Shown piece after piece: positions 25,783 through 35,592 of a stretch of DNA of 64,000 bases. Where the stretch lies: NCBI GenBank assembly GCA_016931575.1, contig JAFGEO010000022.1, positions 1-64,000 on the forward strand, read 5' to 3'. Made by a program: the position numbers and the translations under genes. Each line of letters starts with the position of its first letter. The first letter of the stretch is position 1. The DNA is from Bacteroidales bacterium. Lineage in GTDB: Bacteria > Bacteroidota > Bacteroidia > Bacteroidales > UBA10428. Under the pieces are notes generated by a model, which did not search any database, had not been told where the DNA came from, and saw only the letters and a list, made by a program, of their open reading frames with translations.

Positions 25783-26448
25783 CTACTGCATCATCTGTTC
25801 AAACTCCTCGTAGGTCATTTCTTCATATCCTTCAAGGTCATCAAACAGTTCAGCGGTAATTTCTTTCTGCACATCAACAGCAATCAAACTCGTCTTGCCA
25901 CCGCCTTCATCAGTCAGGATCAGTTCCAGCGGATATCCTTTAATATTTTCGTCCAAAGCTTTAATATAACCCTTGGGATGGGCAATTTTCTCAGTGATAT
26001 AGCATTCATTGACTTCCCCAGTCTCCATTTTAAGAAAAACCTTGTAGCATTTATAGCCCAGGATTTTCTTTTTATCCTTTTCATCATACGTGATTTCAAC
26101 TGTGTTTGACAGGTTACCGATATTGATCCCATTGTTAACGTATTCTTCACTAAGATTAGTGATCAGGTATTTCATCCCGTATGCATCAATGTACATCCTG
26201 GATTTATCCGGGTTCTCCTCGTCGCTAATGATTCTTGAATTCATTAATCCGTCCAGTAAATTCATATCAACCACTTGTCTGCCAGTGGAAAAAGCATGAG
26301 TAATAAATGAATGTCCCATTTCACTGGTATCCATCCCTTCACTTAACATTTCAAATTTTATCTGCGAGGACGAGATCTTCTTCTGTCCGTTGACTGTCAT
26401 GATACCGGCAATAAGCAAAAGTATCGTCAGTAGTACTATTTTTTTCAT
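25783..26448 (-). CDS. Secreted DUF4412/LolA-like protein
   Basis: ATG 26448 is preferred, giving 221 residues with a standard signal peptide (MKKIVLLTILLLIAGIMTVNGQ); the frame extends upstream but loses protein-like character. The mature protein is rich in strands and contains LGYKCYKVFLKMETGEVNECYITEKI, a pattern of the DUF4412 group, which shares the half-barrel fold of LolA-like periplasmic proteins. Two cysteines in that segment could form a disulfide. The C-terminus is very acidic and methionine-rich (YEEMTYEEFEQMMQ). It is probably periplasmic; its ligand is unknown. Divergent from the CE12 esterase gene. Confidence 0.65.
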   Translation of the reverse strand: MKKIVLLTILLLIAGIMTVNGQKKISSSQIKFEMLSEGMDTSEMGHSFITHAFSTGRQVVDMNLLDGLMNSRIISDEENPDKSRMYIDAYGMKYLITNLSEEYVNNGINIGNLSNTVEITYDEKDKKKILGYKCYKVFLKMETGEVNECYITEKIAHPKGYIKALDENIKGYPLELILTDEGGGKTSLIAVDVQKEITAELFDDLEGYEEMTYEEFEQMMQ

Positions 26449-26631
26449 ACACCAAATTTTTTCTGAAATGTACGCATCATTCTGCATTAAGAAAAATATT
26501 TTCCCGGAGCTTGGCTTATACTTATTAACATTGTAAAAATACAGCCATGCAAATGATTTTGATCCTGTTTCTGAACCTGCAGCAATACCATTTTTAACCC
26601 TTAATGTCTGCATAATCTATTGAACATAGGC

Positions 26632-26639
26632 TATCTTTG
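26632..26639 (+). promoter_or_regulatory. Possible promoter -7 element of the CE12 esterase gene
   Basis: TATCTTTG matches TAnnTTTG and lies 20 bases before ATG 26659. This supports that start over the TTG at 26620, which would lie upstream of the transcript. Confidence 0.45.
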
Positions 26640-26658
26640 TAAGAAACCCTCAACGTCT

Positions 26659-27444
26659 ATGAAAGTATTTCCAGCAGCTTGGCCTAATCTGAAACCTGCC
26701 TTCATTCTGATCCTTTTTATGCTTTTAAGTGCATTTTCAGCACCTGAACGGAAGGTTCATGTATTTATGATCGGCGATTCCACCATGGCTGATAAGAAAA
26801 TAAGTAAGTATCCGGAAACCGGATGGGGGACCCCCTTTAAAATTTTTTTCGACTCAACTGTTGTGATTGAGAATCATGCAAAAAACGGAAGAAGTACAAA
26901 ATCTTTTATCGCCGAGAACCGCTGGTCAGAGGTATACAAAAAACTTGAACCGGGAGACTATGTGATCATTGAGTTCGGGCATAATGACGAATCTGTTCAG
27001 AAGAAAGAACGCTATGCCACACCTGATCAATACAGGGAGAACCTGAAACGTTTTATCCGGGAAACTGAAGAGAAGGGAGCGCAGGCCATCCTTATGACAC
27101 CGGTCTCCAGGCGACGATTTGACGATGCCGGGAATATTGAACTCACCCATGCGGAATATTCACCACTGGTCGAAGAAGTGGCAAAGGAAACCCATACCCC
27201 TTTTATTGATATGGACAGTCTGACAAGGGAACTTTATCAGCAGTTCGGGGCGGACCAGTCGAAATGGCTTTTCCTTCAGCTTGAAGCTGGAGAACATCCA
27301 AACTACCCGGAGGGAAAGCGGGATAACACTCATTTTAATGAGCTGGGTGCAAGATTAGTAGCACAGCTTGCCCTTCGCGAGATAAAAAAACTTGGATTTG
27401 AGATTAACGATCATATTGTAAATCCGGGAAATCAGAACCATTAG
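26659..27444 (+). CDS. Rhamnogalacturonan acetylesterase-like SGNH hydrolase (CE12)
   Basis: 261 residues from ATG 26659, with a signal peptide (ILILFMLLSAFSAP). All SGNH blocks of family CE12 are visible: VFMIGDSTMADKK (catalytic serine), HAKNGRSTKSFI (oxyanion glycine and asparagine region), IIEFGHNDES (block III asparagine) and DNTHFNELGA (catalytic Asp-x-x-His). The family removes acetyl groups from rhamnogalacturonan and some other plant or algal polysaccharides. No pectin lyase is beside it, though kdgK lies 17 kb upstream. The next gene is a triple-LamG secreted protein in the same direction, 89 bases away, perhaps cotranscribed. Confidence 0.88.
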   Translation: MKVFPAAWPNLKPAFILILFMLLSAFSAPERKVHVFMIGDSTMADKKISKYPETGWGTPFKIFFDSTVVIENHAKNGRSTKSFIAENRWSEVYKKLEPGDYVIIEFGHNDESVQKKERYATPDQYRENLKRFIRETEEKGAQAILMTPVSRRRFDDAGNIELTHAEYSPLVEEVAKETHTPFIDMDSLTRELYQQFGADQSKWLFLQLEAGEHPNYPEGKRDNTHFNELGARLVAQLALREIKKLGFEINDHIVNPGNQNH

Positions 27445-27533
27445 TAAAGCTTAGGGAGCCTTTGGTGGAAATTATGGCCGTTTTAACTAATCACTGAGTA
27501 TATTTGAGTCTTGTACACCCTTATACCGTGGAA

Positions 27534-30479
27534 ATGAAAATACTCTCATCCCTGTCGTTTCAACTTACTGCCTGGTTCCTGTTCCTGGGATTTGGCACCT
27601 CCGGCATCCTGGTTGCCGGTTCTCCATCAGCAAAAGCTGTTCCTGCTACAGATCCCTGCATGAGCAACCTGGTGAGTTTCTTCCGGTTTTCAGAGGGTAG
27701 CGGTAGTCTTACTTACGACGAAACCGGTACCCGCAGCATACCACTTGATGGTTTTGCCGGCTGGACTTCCGGGAGGGTGGGGAGCGGAGTATCTTTTAAC
27801 GGGGTTGACCAGCGACTGGCAATCGAAGATCATGCCGACTTCGACTGGACATTGTCGCAGGATTTTACCATTGAACTTTGGTGTAAACTTTCCGGTGACC
27901 CGGAAAGCTACCAGGTCATAATAGGACGGGAAACCGGGGGCAGTACCCACTGGTGGATCGGATTGACTCCGGAAAAACGCCCGGCTTTTTACCTGTATGA
28001 TGAATCAGCCTCAGGCGGGGGCGTCCAGGGATCAGATTCAATCAATGACGGGGAATGGCACCACCTTGCAGCAGTGCACATCGCCAGTGAAGGCCGGAAC
28101 CGGATTTACATCGACGGAGTCCTCCATGGCGATTCAACCTATGCCTACTCGACTGATTTTAACTGCGACGAGGATATCGAGATCGGTAATTTTTACTCTG
28201 CCCTGGCACATAAATTCTTTTTTCAGGGAACACTTGATGAGATTGCTGTTTCGAACCGGGCGATCCCTACGTCTGAAATTTATGCACACTACATAAAGGG
28301 GCTTAACGGAGTTGATTACTGCACCGACTATTCTTCTGCCCCTGTATTCATGTCGGTGCCGGACACCCTGGCTATGAAAGGGCAGAAATATAACTATACG
28401 GTACATGCCAATGGTTACCCCGAACCTATATACGACTTAATCCAGGCACCTTCCGGGATGAGCCTGAATACCGGCAATAATACGCTGAGCTGGACTCCTG
28501 CCTCCTCAGGAAGATACGATGTGCTTCTCAGGGCTGCAAATATTGCCGGAAACCAGTATCAGAGTTTTACCATCGAAGTGCTGGAACCTTGTATAGAGGG
28601 TATGGTTTCCTTCATGTCCTTTAATGAAGGATCCGGGGCCACCTCAATGGATCTGGGCAATTTACAAATTATTCCTGTGGCAGGACATGCGGAATGGACA
28701 ACAGGGAAATATGCCAGCGGATTAAGCTTTAACGGAACCGATGAGGGTATTAGCATGGAAGCATCAGAGAGTTACAACTGGACACAGGATCAGGACTTTA
28801 CACTTGAACTCTGGATGAAAACAGGCTCCGGGAAAGAGGGTATCCAGGTTCTGATGGGAAGGGATACACCGGGAAGTACACACTGGTGGATGGGTTTGAA
28901 TGCGGAATACAAGGCCGTATTCTATCTGTACGACAATACAAGGACCGGAGGCGGAATCAACGGAACGGACAGCCTGAACGATAATAAATGGCACCACCTG
29001 GCTGCAGTATACAATGGGCTTTTGGGAATGGTATCACTTTATGTTGATGGTGAACTTAATTCCCAAAATTCTTTTTCATATACCGGCGATTTTGACACTG
29101 AATCAGAATTACAGATCGGCAATCTCTATTATAATGCAGCTTATAGTTTCTTTTATGAAGGCCTGGTTGATGAAATTGCTCTCCACTCTGAGGGATTAAG
29201 TTCTGAAGAAATCCTGGCCCATTACCTGAAAGGGATCCATGGAGTTAGCTATTGCGATGACCTCGTTCTTGAACCGTCCATTACCTCGACGGCCGTAACT
29301 TCCACTTTTTCAAACGCTCAGTATTCCTATGACGTTAATGCTGCGGGATTACCGGCCCCAACCTATCACCTGACAATCTTTCCCGATGGGATGATTATTG
29401 ATACTTCGAGCGGATTGATCGACTGGGACCCGATTGGTCCGGGGTCTTATCCAGTTGAAGTAGTGGCTATGAACGGAGGAGGGGAAGACGTGCAGAATTT
29501 CACACTGACCATCCGGGATGCCTGTATTACGGAAGGGCTCTGCTATTTTGATTTTAACGAAACCGGAGGTACGGTCGTGTTTGATTCCTTTGCTGGTCTG
29601 GAAGGACAACTCGTGAATTCTCCGCTGCGCCAGGAGGGTATTTCAGGAAATTCCCTTTATTTCAATGGCATAGACCATTCCGTGATCATTCCGGATAACG
29701 AACTTTTTGATTTTGATGGAGGGAAAGGCTTTAGCTTTGAATTCTGGTGTAAACCGGCAGTGGAAAATACCGGCTTACAGGTGATTCTTGGCAGGGATGA
29801 ATCCGCTTCAGTTCAATGGTGGCTGGGACTACAGGCCGATACCAAGTTACCGTCTGTTTATGTTTTTGATGAGAATAGGGTGGGTAACGGACTGACCGGC
29901 CTCATACCTTTTTCTGATGGAAAATGGCACCATCTCGCAGCGGTTTATAACGGGACTGCCGAAATATTAATACTTTATATTGACGGCGTACTCAACAATC
30001 AATTGGAGGTGAGTTTCTCAACAGGGTTTTCAGCCGCGTCTGTCATTCAGATGGGTAGCCTCTACAAAGACGGAAGCTTCCAGTATTACTATGAGGGCGG
30101 GCTTGATGAACTGGTAATTTTCGATAGGCCATTAAGTAGCGAAGAGGTGGATCTCCACTTTAATCTGGGAAAGTCGGGATTAGATTATTGCTTTACGGAT
30201 AAGCCGGATCTTGTTGTTCAGAATATCCAAAAAAATGACCTGTATAAGGTATATCCGTCGCCTGCTCATAACAGTATATTCGTAGAATTCCGGGTTTATT
30301 CGCCAACAACTGTTGAAGTTCAGCTCCTGAATACCCTCGGGATGATCTGTTACCAACGCACCATTCCTGCCAGCAGCACAACAGAGCTTGATGTTTCCGG
30401 TCTGGCAGGAGGATATTATATCCTGAGGGTGATCGATAGCGGGGGGATTCTGGGACAGCAAAAAATCATCATCCGGTAG
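27534..30479 (+). CDS. Secreted protein with three LamG-like domains and T9SS sorting tail
   Basis: ATG 27534 is preferred (981 residues) because it starts a signal peptide; a TTG ten codons upstream is in frame. Three concanavalin/LamG-like domains at about residues 45-265, 350-580 and 665-890 repeat the motif (K/E)WHHLAAV followed by an IYIDGVL-type strand. Putative-Ig-type linkers with ATSGRYDV-like or PGSYPVEV motifs separate the first two junctions. The last 75 residues form a type A T9SS tail (VYPSPAHNSIFVEF ... GGYYILRV ... KIIIR). LamG domains commonly bind glycans; no catalytic domain is seen. The protein is probably on the cell surface as an adhesin or carbohydrate-binding protein. 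Confidence 0.85.
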   Translation: MKILSSLSFQLTAWFLFLGFGTSGILVAGSPSAKAVPATDPCMSNLVSFFRFSEGSGSLTYDETGTRSIPLDGFAGWTSGRVGSGVSFNGVDQRLAIEDHADFDWTLSQDFTIELWCKLSGDPESYQVIIGRETGGSTHWWIGLTPEKRPAFYLYDESASGGGVQGSDSINDGEWHHLAAVHIASEGRNRIYIDGVLHGDSTYAYSTDFNCDEDIEIGNFYSALAHKFFFQGTLDEIAVSNRAIPTSEIYAHYIKGLNGVDYCTDYSSAPVFMSVPDTLAMKGQKYNYTVHANGYPEPIYDLIQAPSGMSLNTGNNTLSWTPASSGRYDVLLRAANIAGNQYQSFTIEVLEPCIEGMVSFMSFNEGSGATSMDLGNLQIIPVAGHAEWTTGKYASGLSFNGTDEGISMEASESYNWTQDQDFTLELWMKTGSGKEGIQVLMGRDTPGSTHWWMGLNAEYKAVFYLYDNTRTGGGINGTDSLNDNKWHHLAAVYNGLLGMVSLYVDGELNSQNSFSYTGDFDTESELQIGNLYYNAAYSFFYEGLVDEIALHSEGLSSEEILAHYLKGIHGVSYCDDLVLEPSITSTAVTSTFSNAQYSYDVNAAGLPAPTYHLTIFPDGMIIDTSSGLIDWDPIGPGSYPVEVVAMNGGGEDVQNFTLTIRDACITEGLCYFDFNETGGTVVFDSFAGLEGQLVNSPLRQEGISGNSLYFNGIDHSVIIPDNELFDFDGGKGFSFEFWCKPAVENTGLQVILGRDESASVQWWLGLQADTKLPSVYVFDENRVGNGLTGLIPFSDGKWHHLAAVYNGTAEILILYIDGVLNNQLEVSFSTGFSAASVIQMGSLYKDGSFQYYYEGGLDELVIFDRPLSSEEVDLHFNLGKSGLDYCFTDKPDLVVQNIQKNDLYKVYPSPAHNSIFVEFRVYSPTTVEVQLLNTLGMICYQRTIPASSTTELDVSGLAGGYYILRVIDSGGILGQQKIIIR

Positions 30480-30818
30480 CAAACTTGTTTCCTTTTTAGG
30501 GGCTATCGGCTGATCCGGCACTTCAATAGCGGTATCAGTTCTTTATGGTATCTGCAAAAAGAGATGATACGAAAGCACTTAGGCAGAATGTGTTCTTAAA
30601 ATGGAGCCAAATGCTTTCAGACCGTTTTTAGTGTTCCGCGATTTTGCCGGGTTCTACTGCCAGACTATTTCAAATTTGGAAAATATCGGCTACCTTGTGT
30701 TAAATTAAGGTTTTTAATAAGAACGCATTGGTTTGCCTATGCGATCTTTTTATATTTTAGTACTAAAATGTGTTATCCTGCTTAGGCGGAGTTGAGTTGG
30801 TTTTTTGATTGATCAGGT
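30480..30818. other. Intergenic region before the histidine kinase gene
   Basis: About 340 bases with no convincing reading frame, exact TAnnTTTG box or hairpin terminator. The stretch from 30700 to 30780 is AT-rich and is the likeliest promoter area. Confidence 0.5.
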
Positions 30819-32258
30819 ATGAATGCAAAATCCTTAAATTTTAAAACCGAGTTTCATAGAAAGCTTCACGAGCAGGAAATCCTGCTGAAGGTAAGCCAGA
30901 GTATTATAGGGACCCTGGATTACGGGAAGGTCCTTCAGGTTATTAGTGACGGGATGTCTGAGTTGCTGAATATTGAATCATCAGCAATTTATCTCTTAAA
31001 GGAAGATAATATGCTCTATCTTGGAGCTACAACTCCACCGCTGGATCCTTCGATGCCGGATTTTTTACGGAGAGCCGCACTTAAAGATCACCCTCATATT
31101 CTGAAGACAATAACAACCGGGCGTCCTCTATATTTACCCGATACAAAAAAGGAAACGCTATCTCAGTCTGAGAAGGAAGTAATTGAAATGAGAAATCTCC
31201 GTAGCCTGCTCTATCTTCCATTTATCCAGGAATCTCATGCTATTGGTGTACTTATTCTCGGCACACAGAGTAAATCCCGAAGATTTCAGGAAGATGAGAT
31301 CGACCTGGGTCAAACCGTGGCAAACCAGCTTTCGATCGGAATCCAGAATGCATTGTTGCATGGCGAACTCAGGGTTCATAAAGAGAACCTGGAGGAGCTT
31401 GTGAAGGAGAAAACCAGGGATCTTGACCAGGCTATTACTGAACTTCAAAAGCTTAATCAGGAACTCGGGGAGAAAAACGAAGATATTTATGCAAAAAATG
31501 AAGAACTGGAAGCTACGCTCAAACACCTGAAGGAAACACAGACTTATCTGGTTGAAGCAGAAAAGATGGCCTCACTGGGAATTCTGACTGCCGGTGTCGC
31601 CCATGAAATAAACAATCCACTGAATTTTATTACAGGGGCAACTGAAGGGCTCGAAAAGTATTTTGAAGAACAACCACACAACGATAACGGAAGGCTGAAT
31701 TTCTTTCTTAACAGTCTTCAAACAGGTATCGAAAGGGTATCCCGTATCGTGGAAGGGCTTAATCAGTTCAGCCGGGATAACGAGAACTACAACGAACGAT
31801 GTAATCTGAACAAACTGATTGACAGCAGCCTCCTGATGTTGAACCACCAGCTTAAGGATCGCATCCGGGTAAACAGGGAACTCCTTAAGGACGAAATAGT
31901 TTTTCCCGGAAACATTGGGAAACTTCACCAGGTTATGGTCAATATCCTGACCAATGCCATTCAGTCAATTGAGGGAAAAGGACAAATCGATATCCGGACC
32001 CGAATTGAAGACGGGTATGTGGTGATCTCAATAAGCGATTCGGGAAAGGGAATTTGTGAGGCCGATCTGAACCACATTACTGATCCTTTTTTTACAACCA
32101 AAGAACCTGGTAAAGGCACCGGACTGGGTCTAAGCATTAGCTATACCATCATCCAGAATCATTCCGGGCAACTCAAATTCCGGTCTGAAGTCGGAACAGG
32201 AACAACCGCCGAAATTTATTTACCCTACAATCAGCGCGAATATGACACAGAAAATTAA
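30819..32258 (+). CDS. GAF-domain sensor histidine kinase
   Basis: 479 residues with no transmembrane helix, so cytosolic. A GAF domain covers about 20-185 (VLQVISDGMSELLNIESSAIYLL ... IGVLILGTQ region). A heptad-like coiled coil spans about 185-250. The dimerisation/phosphoacceptor helix contains GVAHEINNPLNF with the phosphorylated histidine. The ATPase domain has N box NILTNAIQSIE, G1 DSGKGI, F box DPFFTTK and G2 GKGTGLGLS. The kinase type is like NtrB/HisKA. Its stop overlaps the following receiver gene by 17 bases, so the two are surely cotranscribed and form a phosphorelay. The ligand of the GAF domain is unknown. Confidence 0.92.
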   Translation: MNAKSLNFKTEFHRKLHEQEILLKVSQSIIGTLDYGKVLQVISDGMSELLNIESSAIYLLKEDNMLYLGATTPPLDPSMPDFLRRAALKDHPHILKTITTGRPLYLPDTKKETLSQSEKEVIEMRNLRSLLYLPFIQESHAIGVLILGTQSKSRRFQEDEIDLGQTVANQLSIGIQNALLHGELRVHKENLEELVKEKTRDLDQAITELQKLNQELGEKNEDIYAKNEELEATLKHLKETQTYLVEAEKMASLGILTAGVAHEINNPLNFITGATEGLEKYFEEQPHNDNGRLNFFLNSLQTGIERVSRIVEGLNQFSRDNENYNERCNLNKLIDSSLLMLNHQLKDRIRVNRELLKDEIVFPGNIGKLHQVMVNILTNAIQSIEGKGQIDIRTRIEDGYVVISISDSGKGICEADLNHITDPFFTTKEPGKGTGLGLSISYTIIQNHSGQLKFRSEVGTGTTAEIYLPYNQREYDTEN

Positions 32259-32610
32259 AATCCTTTATGTTGATGATGAAGCGATCAACCTGCAGCTTTT
32301 TAAGATCAATCTTTCGCGACAATACGAGATATTCATTGCTTCAAGCGGGAGAGAAGGACTGGGTATTCTCAGTGAGAACCCGGATATCGATGTTATATTT
32401 TCAGATCTGAGAATGCCTGAAATGAATGGCTTTGAATTTATTCAGGAAGCCCGTAAGCTCTTCCCCGAAAAGAAGTATTTCATTCTTACCGGATTCGACA
32501 TTAACCAGGAAATCATGGCTGCCATTCAATCGGGGCAAATTATCAATTTTTTTAGAAAACCCTTCAAAACCAGGGATATCGAACTGGCAATTTCGAGCGC
32601 CATAGCCTGA
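32242..32610 (+). CDS. Single-domain response regulator (CheY-like receiver)
   Basis: 122 residues form a single receiver domain with no output domain. The acidic pocket is YVDDEA near residue 10, the phosphoacceptor aspartate is in IFSDLRMPEMNG at about 55, a conserved threonine is in FILTGFD, and the conserved lysine is in FRKPFK at about 108. It overlaps the histidine kinase gene by 17 bases. As it lacks a DNA-binding part it must act by protein contact or as a relay. The downstream gene is a small secreted protein and gives no clue to the target. Confidence 0.92.
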   Translation: MTQKIKILYVDDEAINLQLFKINLSRQYEIFIASSGREGLGILSENPDIDVIFSDLRMPEMNGFEFIQEARKLFPEKKYFILTGFDINQEIMAAIQSGQIINFFRKPFKTRDIELAISSAIA

Positions 32611-32711
32611 ATACCACGAACATAAGCTAAACCAGAACAAAATGGCCAATATTTCGTACCTTAGAGGTACAGCTTTTAAAAGCTAATTTTAATCAATAAT
32701 TCACGGAGATC

Positions 32712-33089
32712 ATGAAAATTCTGAAAGCACTTTTTATTCTATCGTTGCTGGCATTCACTGCGAAGAGTTACGGACAGTATTTACCCCCGTCTTACCAGCC
32801 GATGTTGGATGAAATGGTGGAGAACTTTAAAACAATTCGCGGAAGTAACTCCATTACAAAGGGTAAAAATACGCTCAGTGTAGTAAATGATGACAAAATT
32901 GCACTTCGTATTGAGCATAATAAAAGTGTAAAAAACCTGACCTTCATTACCCAGCCTGATGAAGAAAACAAGCTTTTTTGGATGGCAGCTAATGAGCTGA
33001 CGATCGATATGGTCAATAAATATGAAAAAGACCTGACCAAGATACTTGAGGACATGCTTAAGCTATCGCGTAAGAAGTCGCAGGAATGA
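32712..33089 (+). CDS. Hypothetical 125-residue secreted protein
   Basis: The signal peptide is clear (ILKALFILSLLAFTAKSYGQ). The mature part of about 105 residues is mixed alpha/beta, with a basic helical C-terminus (ILEDMLKLSRKKSQE). No family is recognised. It lies 101 bases after the receiver gene and converges with the tandem hydrolase gene, with 20 bases between the stop codons. Periplasmic location is likely. Confidence 0.65.
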   Translation: MKILKALFILSLLAFTAKSYGQYLPPSYQPMLDEMVENFKTIRGSNSITKGKNTLSVVNDDKIALRIEHNKSVKNLTFITQPDEENKLFWMAANELTIDMVNKYEKDLTKILEDMLKLSRKKSQE

Positions 33090-33109
33090 TCCGCCTGGTT
33101 TGGTAAACC

Positions 33110-35452
33110 TTACAAAATAACCAGTTTTCTAACAGAAAGAAGCTGCCCGTCCAGCATTAATCTTGAAAGATATATTCCGGCAGGCAGGCAGGATGTGTCG
33201 ACATCCAGCTTATAGTGATCTGAGCCCTGAAACTGATCGACCAACACGTCAATTTCATTTCCCTGAATATCGTACAGGCCGAAAAAAACCTTGCCATCTT
33301 CCGGAATTGAATAGCTAATCGCCGCTGAATGGTGTGCCGGGTTAGGAAATATCTCGATCAGGTCAGTCCCGGAGGATTTTCTGTTTTCGTTCAGAGCATC
33401 TTCAATAACAGGTTCCCCGCGGTAGAAGACCTGTCTGGGGGCCATGGATTGTATCAGGTCAGGGAGATCGTAGAACTTCAGGGCGGAAGGCACCTCGTGA
33501 GTCATATTGTTCAAGGCTGTAGGATCGGCAACCACTGTCACCCAGGAGGTGTCTGTCCAGTCACGGATCACTGCCTCCGACATCCGATCGTCGAGTGCTG
33601 CTGCATGCAATACTGCGGAGCCTGCCCGGTTAATACCGACAATGGACAAGGTATTGGTATCAATCTCCGTGCGGGTAAACAGGTAATCCGTAGCTTTCAT
33701 AATGTCTTCCACACGCTGTCCGATAAGTGTTTTTCCCAGGTAGAGTGAAATGACAGCATTTCTGTGCTCGTTATTGCCATGTTTCGATTCATTCATGGAG
33801 GGGTCGTCTGTTGTTTCGCCAAAGCCGCGTACATCTATGGCAAAGACCACCTTCCCTGAGTCAGTATACAGCGCCTCAATAATGCCGCCTTCTTCAGCAT
33901 CGCTACTTTTACCCCGGCCATCGACATAGAGTACGGCCGGGGCCCTCTCAGTCAGATTGTCCGGGATAAAGAGGAGTCCTGTTACAGGCACCTGGTTTCC
34001 GCTTGTCAGCTTTATCTTCTCGATACTATAACCATCCCTGTTAATAGTTTCCACCACTTCCGCCAGGGGTGTTTCATACTCCTGATTAAGCCTGATCAGT
34101 TGCTTAACTTTATCAAGGCATGAATCCGGTGTTTGCGACGACCAGAATTCCTCCCTGGCCGGTGCGAAAGCCTCAGCATATTCAAGGTTGATATCCTGCA
34201 CGGTAATTTCATTTTCAAAGCTGTTGAATACCTGCCCGTATTCGCTTGCTCTCAGCTCATGCTCAAAGAGTGTAGCCTGATCTTCCTCTTCCACGATACT
34301 CGTGGTATCATTATGAAACCATGTCCTGAACCACCGGACAGCCTCTTCACGCTTGGGCCGGCTATAGCCATGCTCATCATCGTATTCAAAGAATCCCAGC
34401 TGATCTGAAACTCCCAGTGTATCATAGACAACCTGCTCTTCCGCAAGTGTCTCATGGGTGCCTTCAATATCGAAAAAGTCCTGTGTTCCGGCCAGGATCT
34501 GGAATGGTTTTGGGGCAAACATGCTGATGTATTCAGGATGGTCGATTCCATAGATACCTTCATAAGAAAGGTTCTGGCTTCCTGTCTGAGGGCCTATGGT
34601 GCTGAAAAGGGCAGGCTCGTTCATAATAAAACTGTTTACAGCGGCGACCTTAATCCTGTCATCAAAGGCTGCCAGAAAAGTGGCCTGCGCTCCGCCACCT
34701 GAACTCCCCGTCAGTCCGATCTTGTTTGGATCCACCTCTCCGGTACGTGTTAACAAATAATCAATGCTCCGATGATTATCCCACAACTCGTAGGCAACAA
34801 CAGAAGTCCCGACAAGAACAGCTCCTACATCCAGCCGGGTGTGGGCCTTCGTTCCGCTTTCTCCCGAATAGTAAAGCGTACCACTCAGCGGATTGAGGAC
34901 CTGGTTTCTTTCGCCCTGACAGATAGGATCAACGATCAGAGCCGCAAAACCGTGCTTTGCCAACAGAATGCATAATTTCTGGTAGAGCCCCGCAGCCTTG
35001 GCTTCAGCATAATGTCCGCAGGTAACCAGGATAGCCGGGAAGGGGCCTTCCTCATCCGTTGGATAATAAAAGTTGGCCGTTACATGGTGGTTTGGCAGAC
35101 TTTCGAAATACAGTCTTTCAATTTTATAGCCCTCGCCGTTTATTGTTCCGACGATTACAGGGTTAAGGGCCGTTTTTTGGGGTAGTTCACCCAAAAGCAT
35201 CAAATAGTCTTCCTTTAGCCGTGCCTGTCTGGATTGCAGCAGTCCGACCGACTGCAACGAATCCGCCACATCACTCTTACGCTGGTCGGATAGGACCTGC
35301 AATTCTTCCATGAGCCAGGTATGGAACAATTCGTCCCTTCCTTCCTCCGGCAGGACATCCAACACCTCCTGGCCCCGTATATATCCAAAATCGAAGGAAT
35401 AAACAACCGTGATAATCGTTAAGATCTTAATGAACAGTGGATTGGGTTTCAT
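33110..35452 (-). CDS. Secreted tandem alpha/beta-hydrolase with T9SS tail
   Basis: 780 residues with a signal peptide. The first alpha/beta-hydrolase domain (about 95-385) has nucleophile elbow GLTGSSGGGAQ, an acid in GTQDFFDIEG and a histidine in DDEHGYSRP, so it looks active. It resembles acetyl-xylan-esterase-type enzymes of Bacteroidota. The second hydrolase-like domain (about 455-690) has the elbow VGINRAGSA without a serine in the nucleophile position, so it is probably inactive. The last 80 residues are a type A T9SS tail (IEIFPNPAHHSAAISYSI ... SVRKLVIL). It is likely a secreted carbohydrate esterase. It is transcribed alone and faces the small secreted protein gene. Confidence 0.82.
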   Translation of the reverse strand: MKPNPLFIKILTIITVVYSFDFGYIRGQEVLDVLPEEGRDELFHTWLMEELQVLSDQRKSDVADSLQSVGLLQSRQARLKEDYLMLLGELPQKTALNPVIVGTINGEGYKIERLYFESLPNHHVTANFYYPTDEEGPFPAILVTCGHYAEAKAAGLYQKLCILLAKHGFAALIVDPICQGERNQVLNPLSGTLYYSGESGTKAHTRLDVGAVLVGTSVVAYELWDNHRSIDYLLTRTGEVDPNKIGLTGSSGGGAQATFLAAFDDRIKVAAVNSFIMNEPALFSTIGPQTGSQNLSYEGIYGIDHPEYISMFAPKPFQILAGTQDFFDIEGTHETLAEEQVVYDTLGVSDQLGFFEYDDEHGYSRPKREEAVRWFRTWFHNDTTSIVEEEDQATLFEHELRASEYGQVFNSFENEITVQDINLEYAEAFAPAREEFWSSQTPDSCLDKVKQLIRLNQEYETPLAEVVETINRDGYSIEKIKLTSGNQVPVTGLLFIPDNLTERAPAVLYVDGRGKSSDAEEGGIIEALYTDSGKVVFAIDVRGFGETTDDPSMNESKHGNNEHRNAVISLYLGKTLIGQRVEDIMKATDYLFTRTEIDTNTLSIVGINRAGSAVLHAAALDDRMSEAVIRDWTDTSWVTVVADPTALNNMTHEVPSALKFYDLPDLIQSMAPRQVFYRGEPVIEDALNENRKSSGTDLIEIFPNPAHHSAAISYSIPEDGKVFFGLYDIQGNEIDVLVDQFQGSDHYKLDVDTSCLPAGIYLSRLMLDGQLLSVRKLVIL

Positions 35453-35592
35453 ACTATCAGCTTATTCTATGAGTGCTTCTTATTTTTGCTAAGGATAGAG
35501 CAAGTTAAAAAGAATCTTAGAGAAGTGCATACGTACTTCCGGTAAATGGGAGCCCTGTGAAGTTCGATGAATAGGTATCCTGTTAATCAGAA

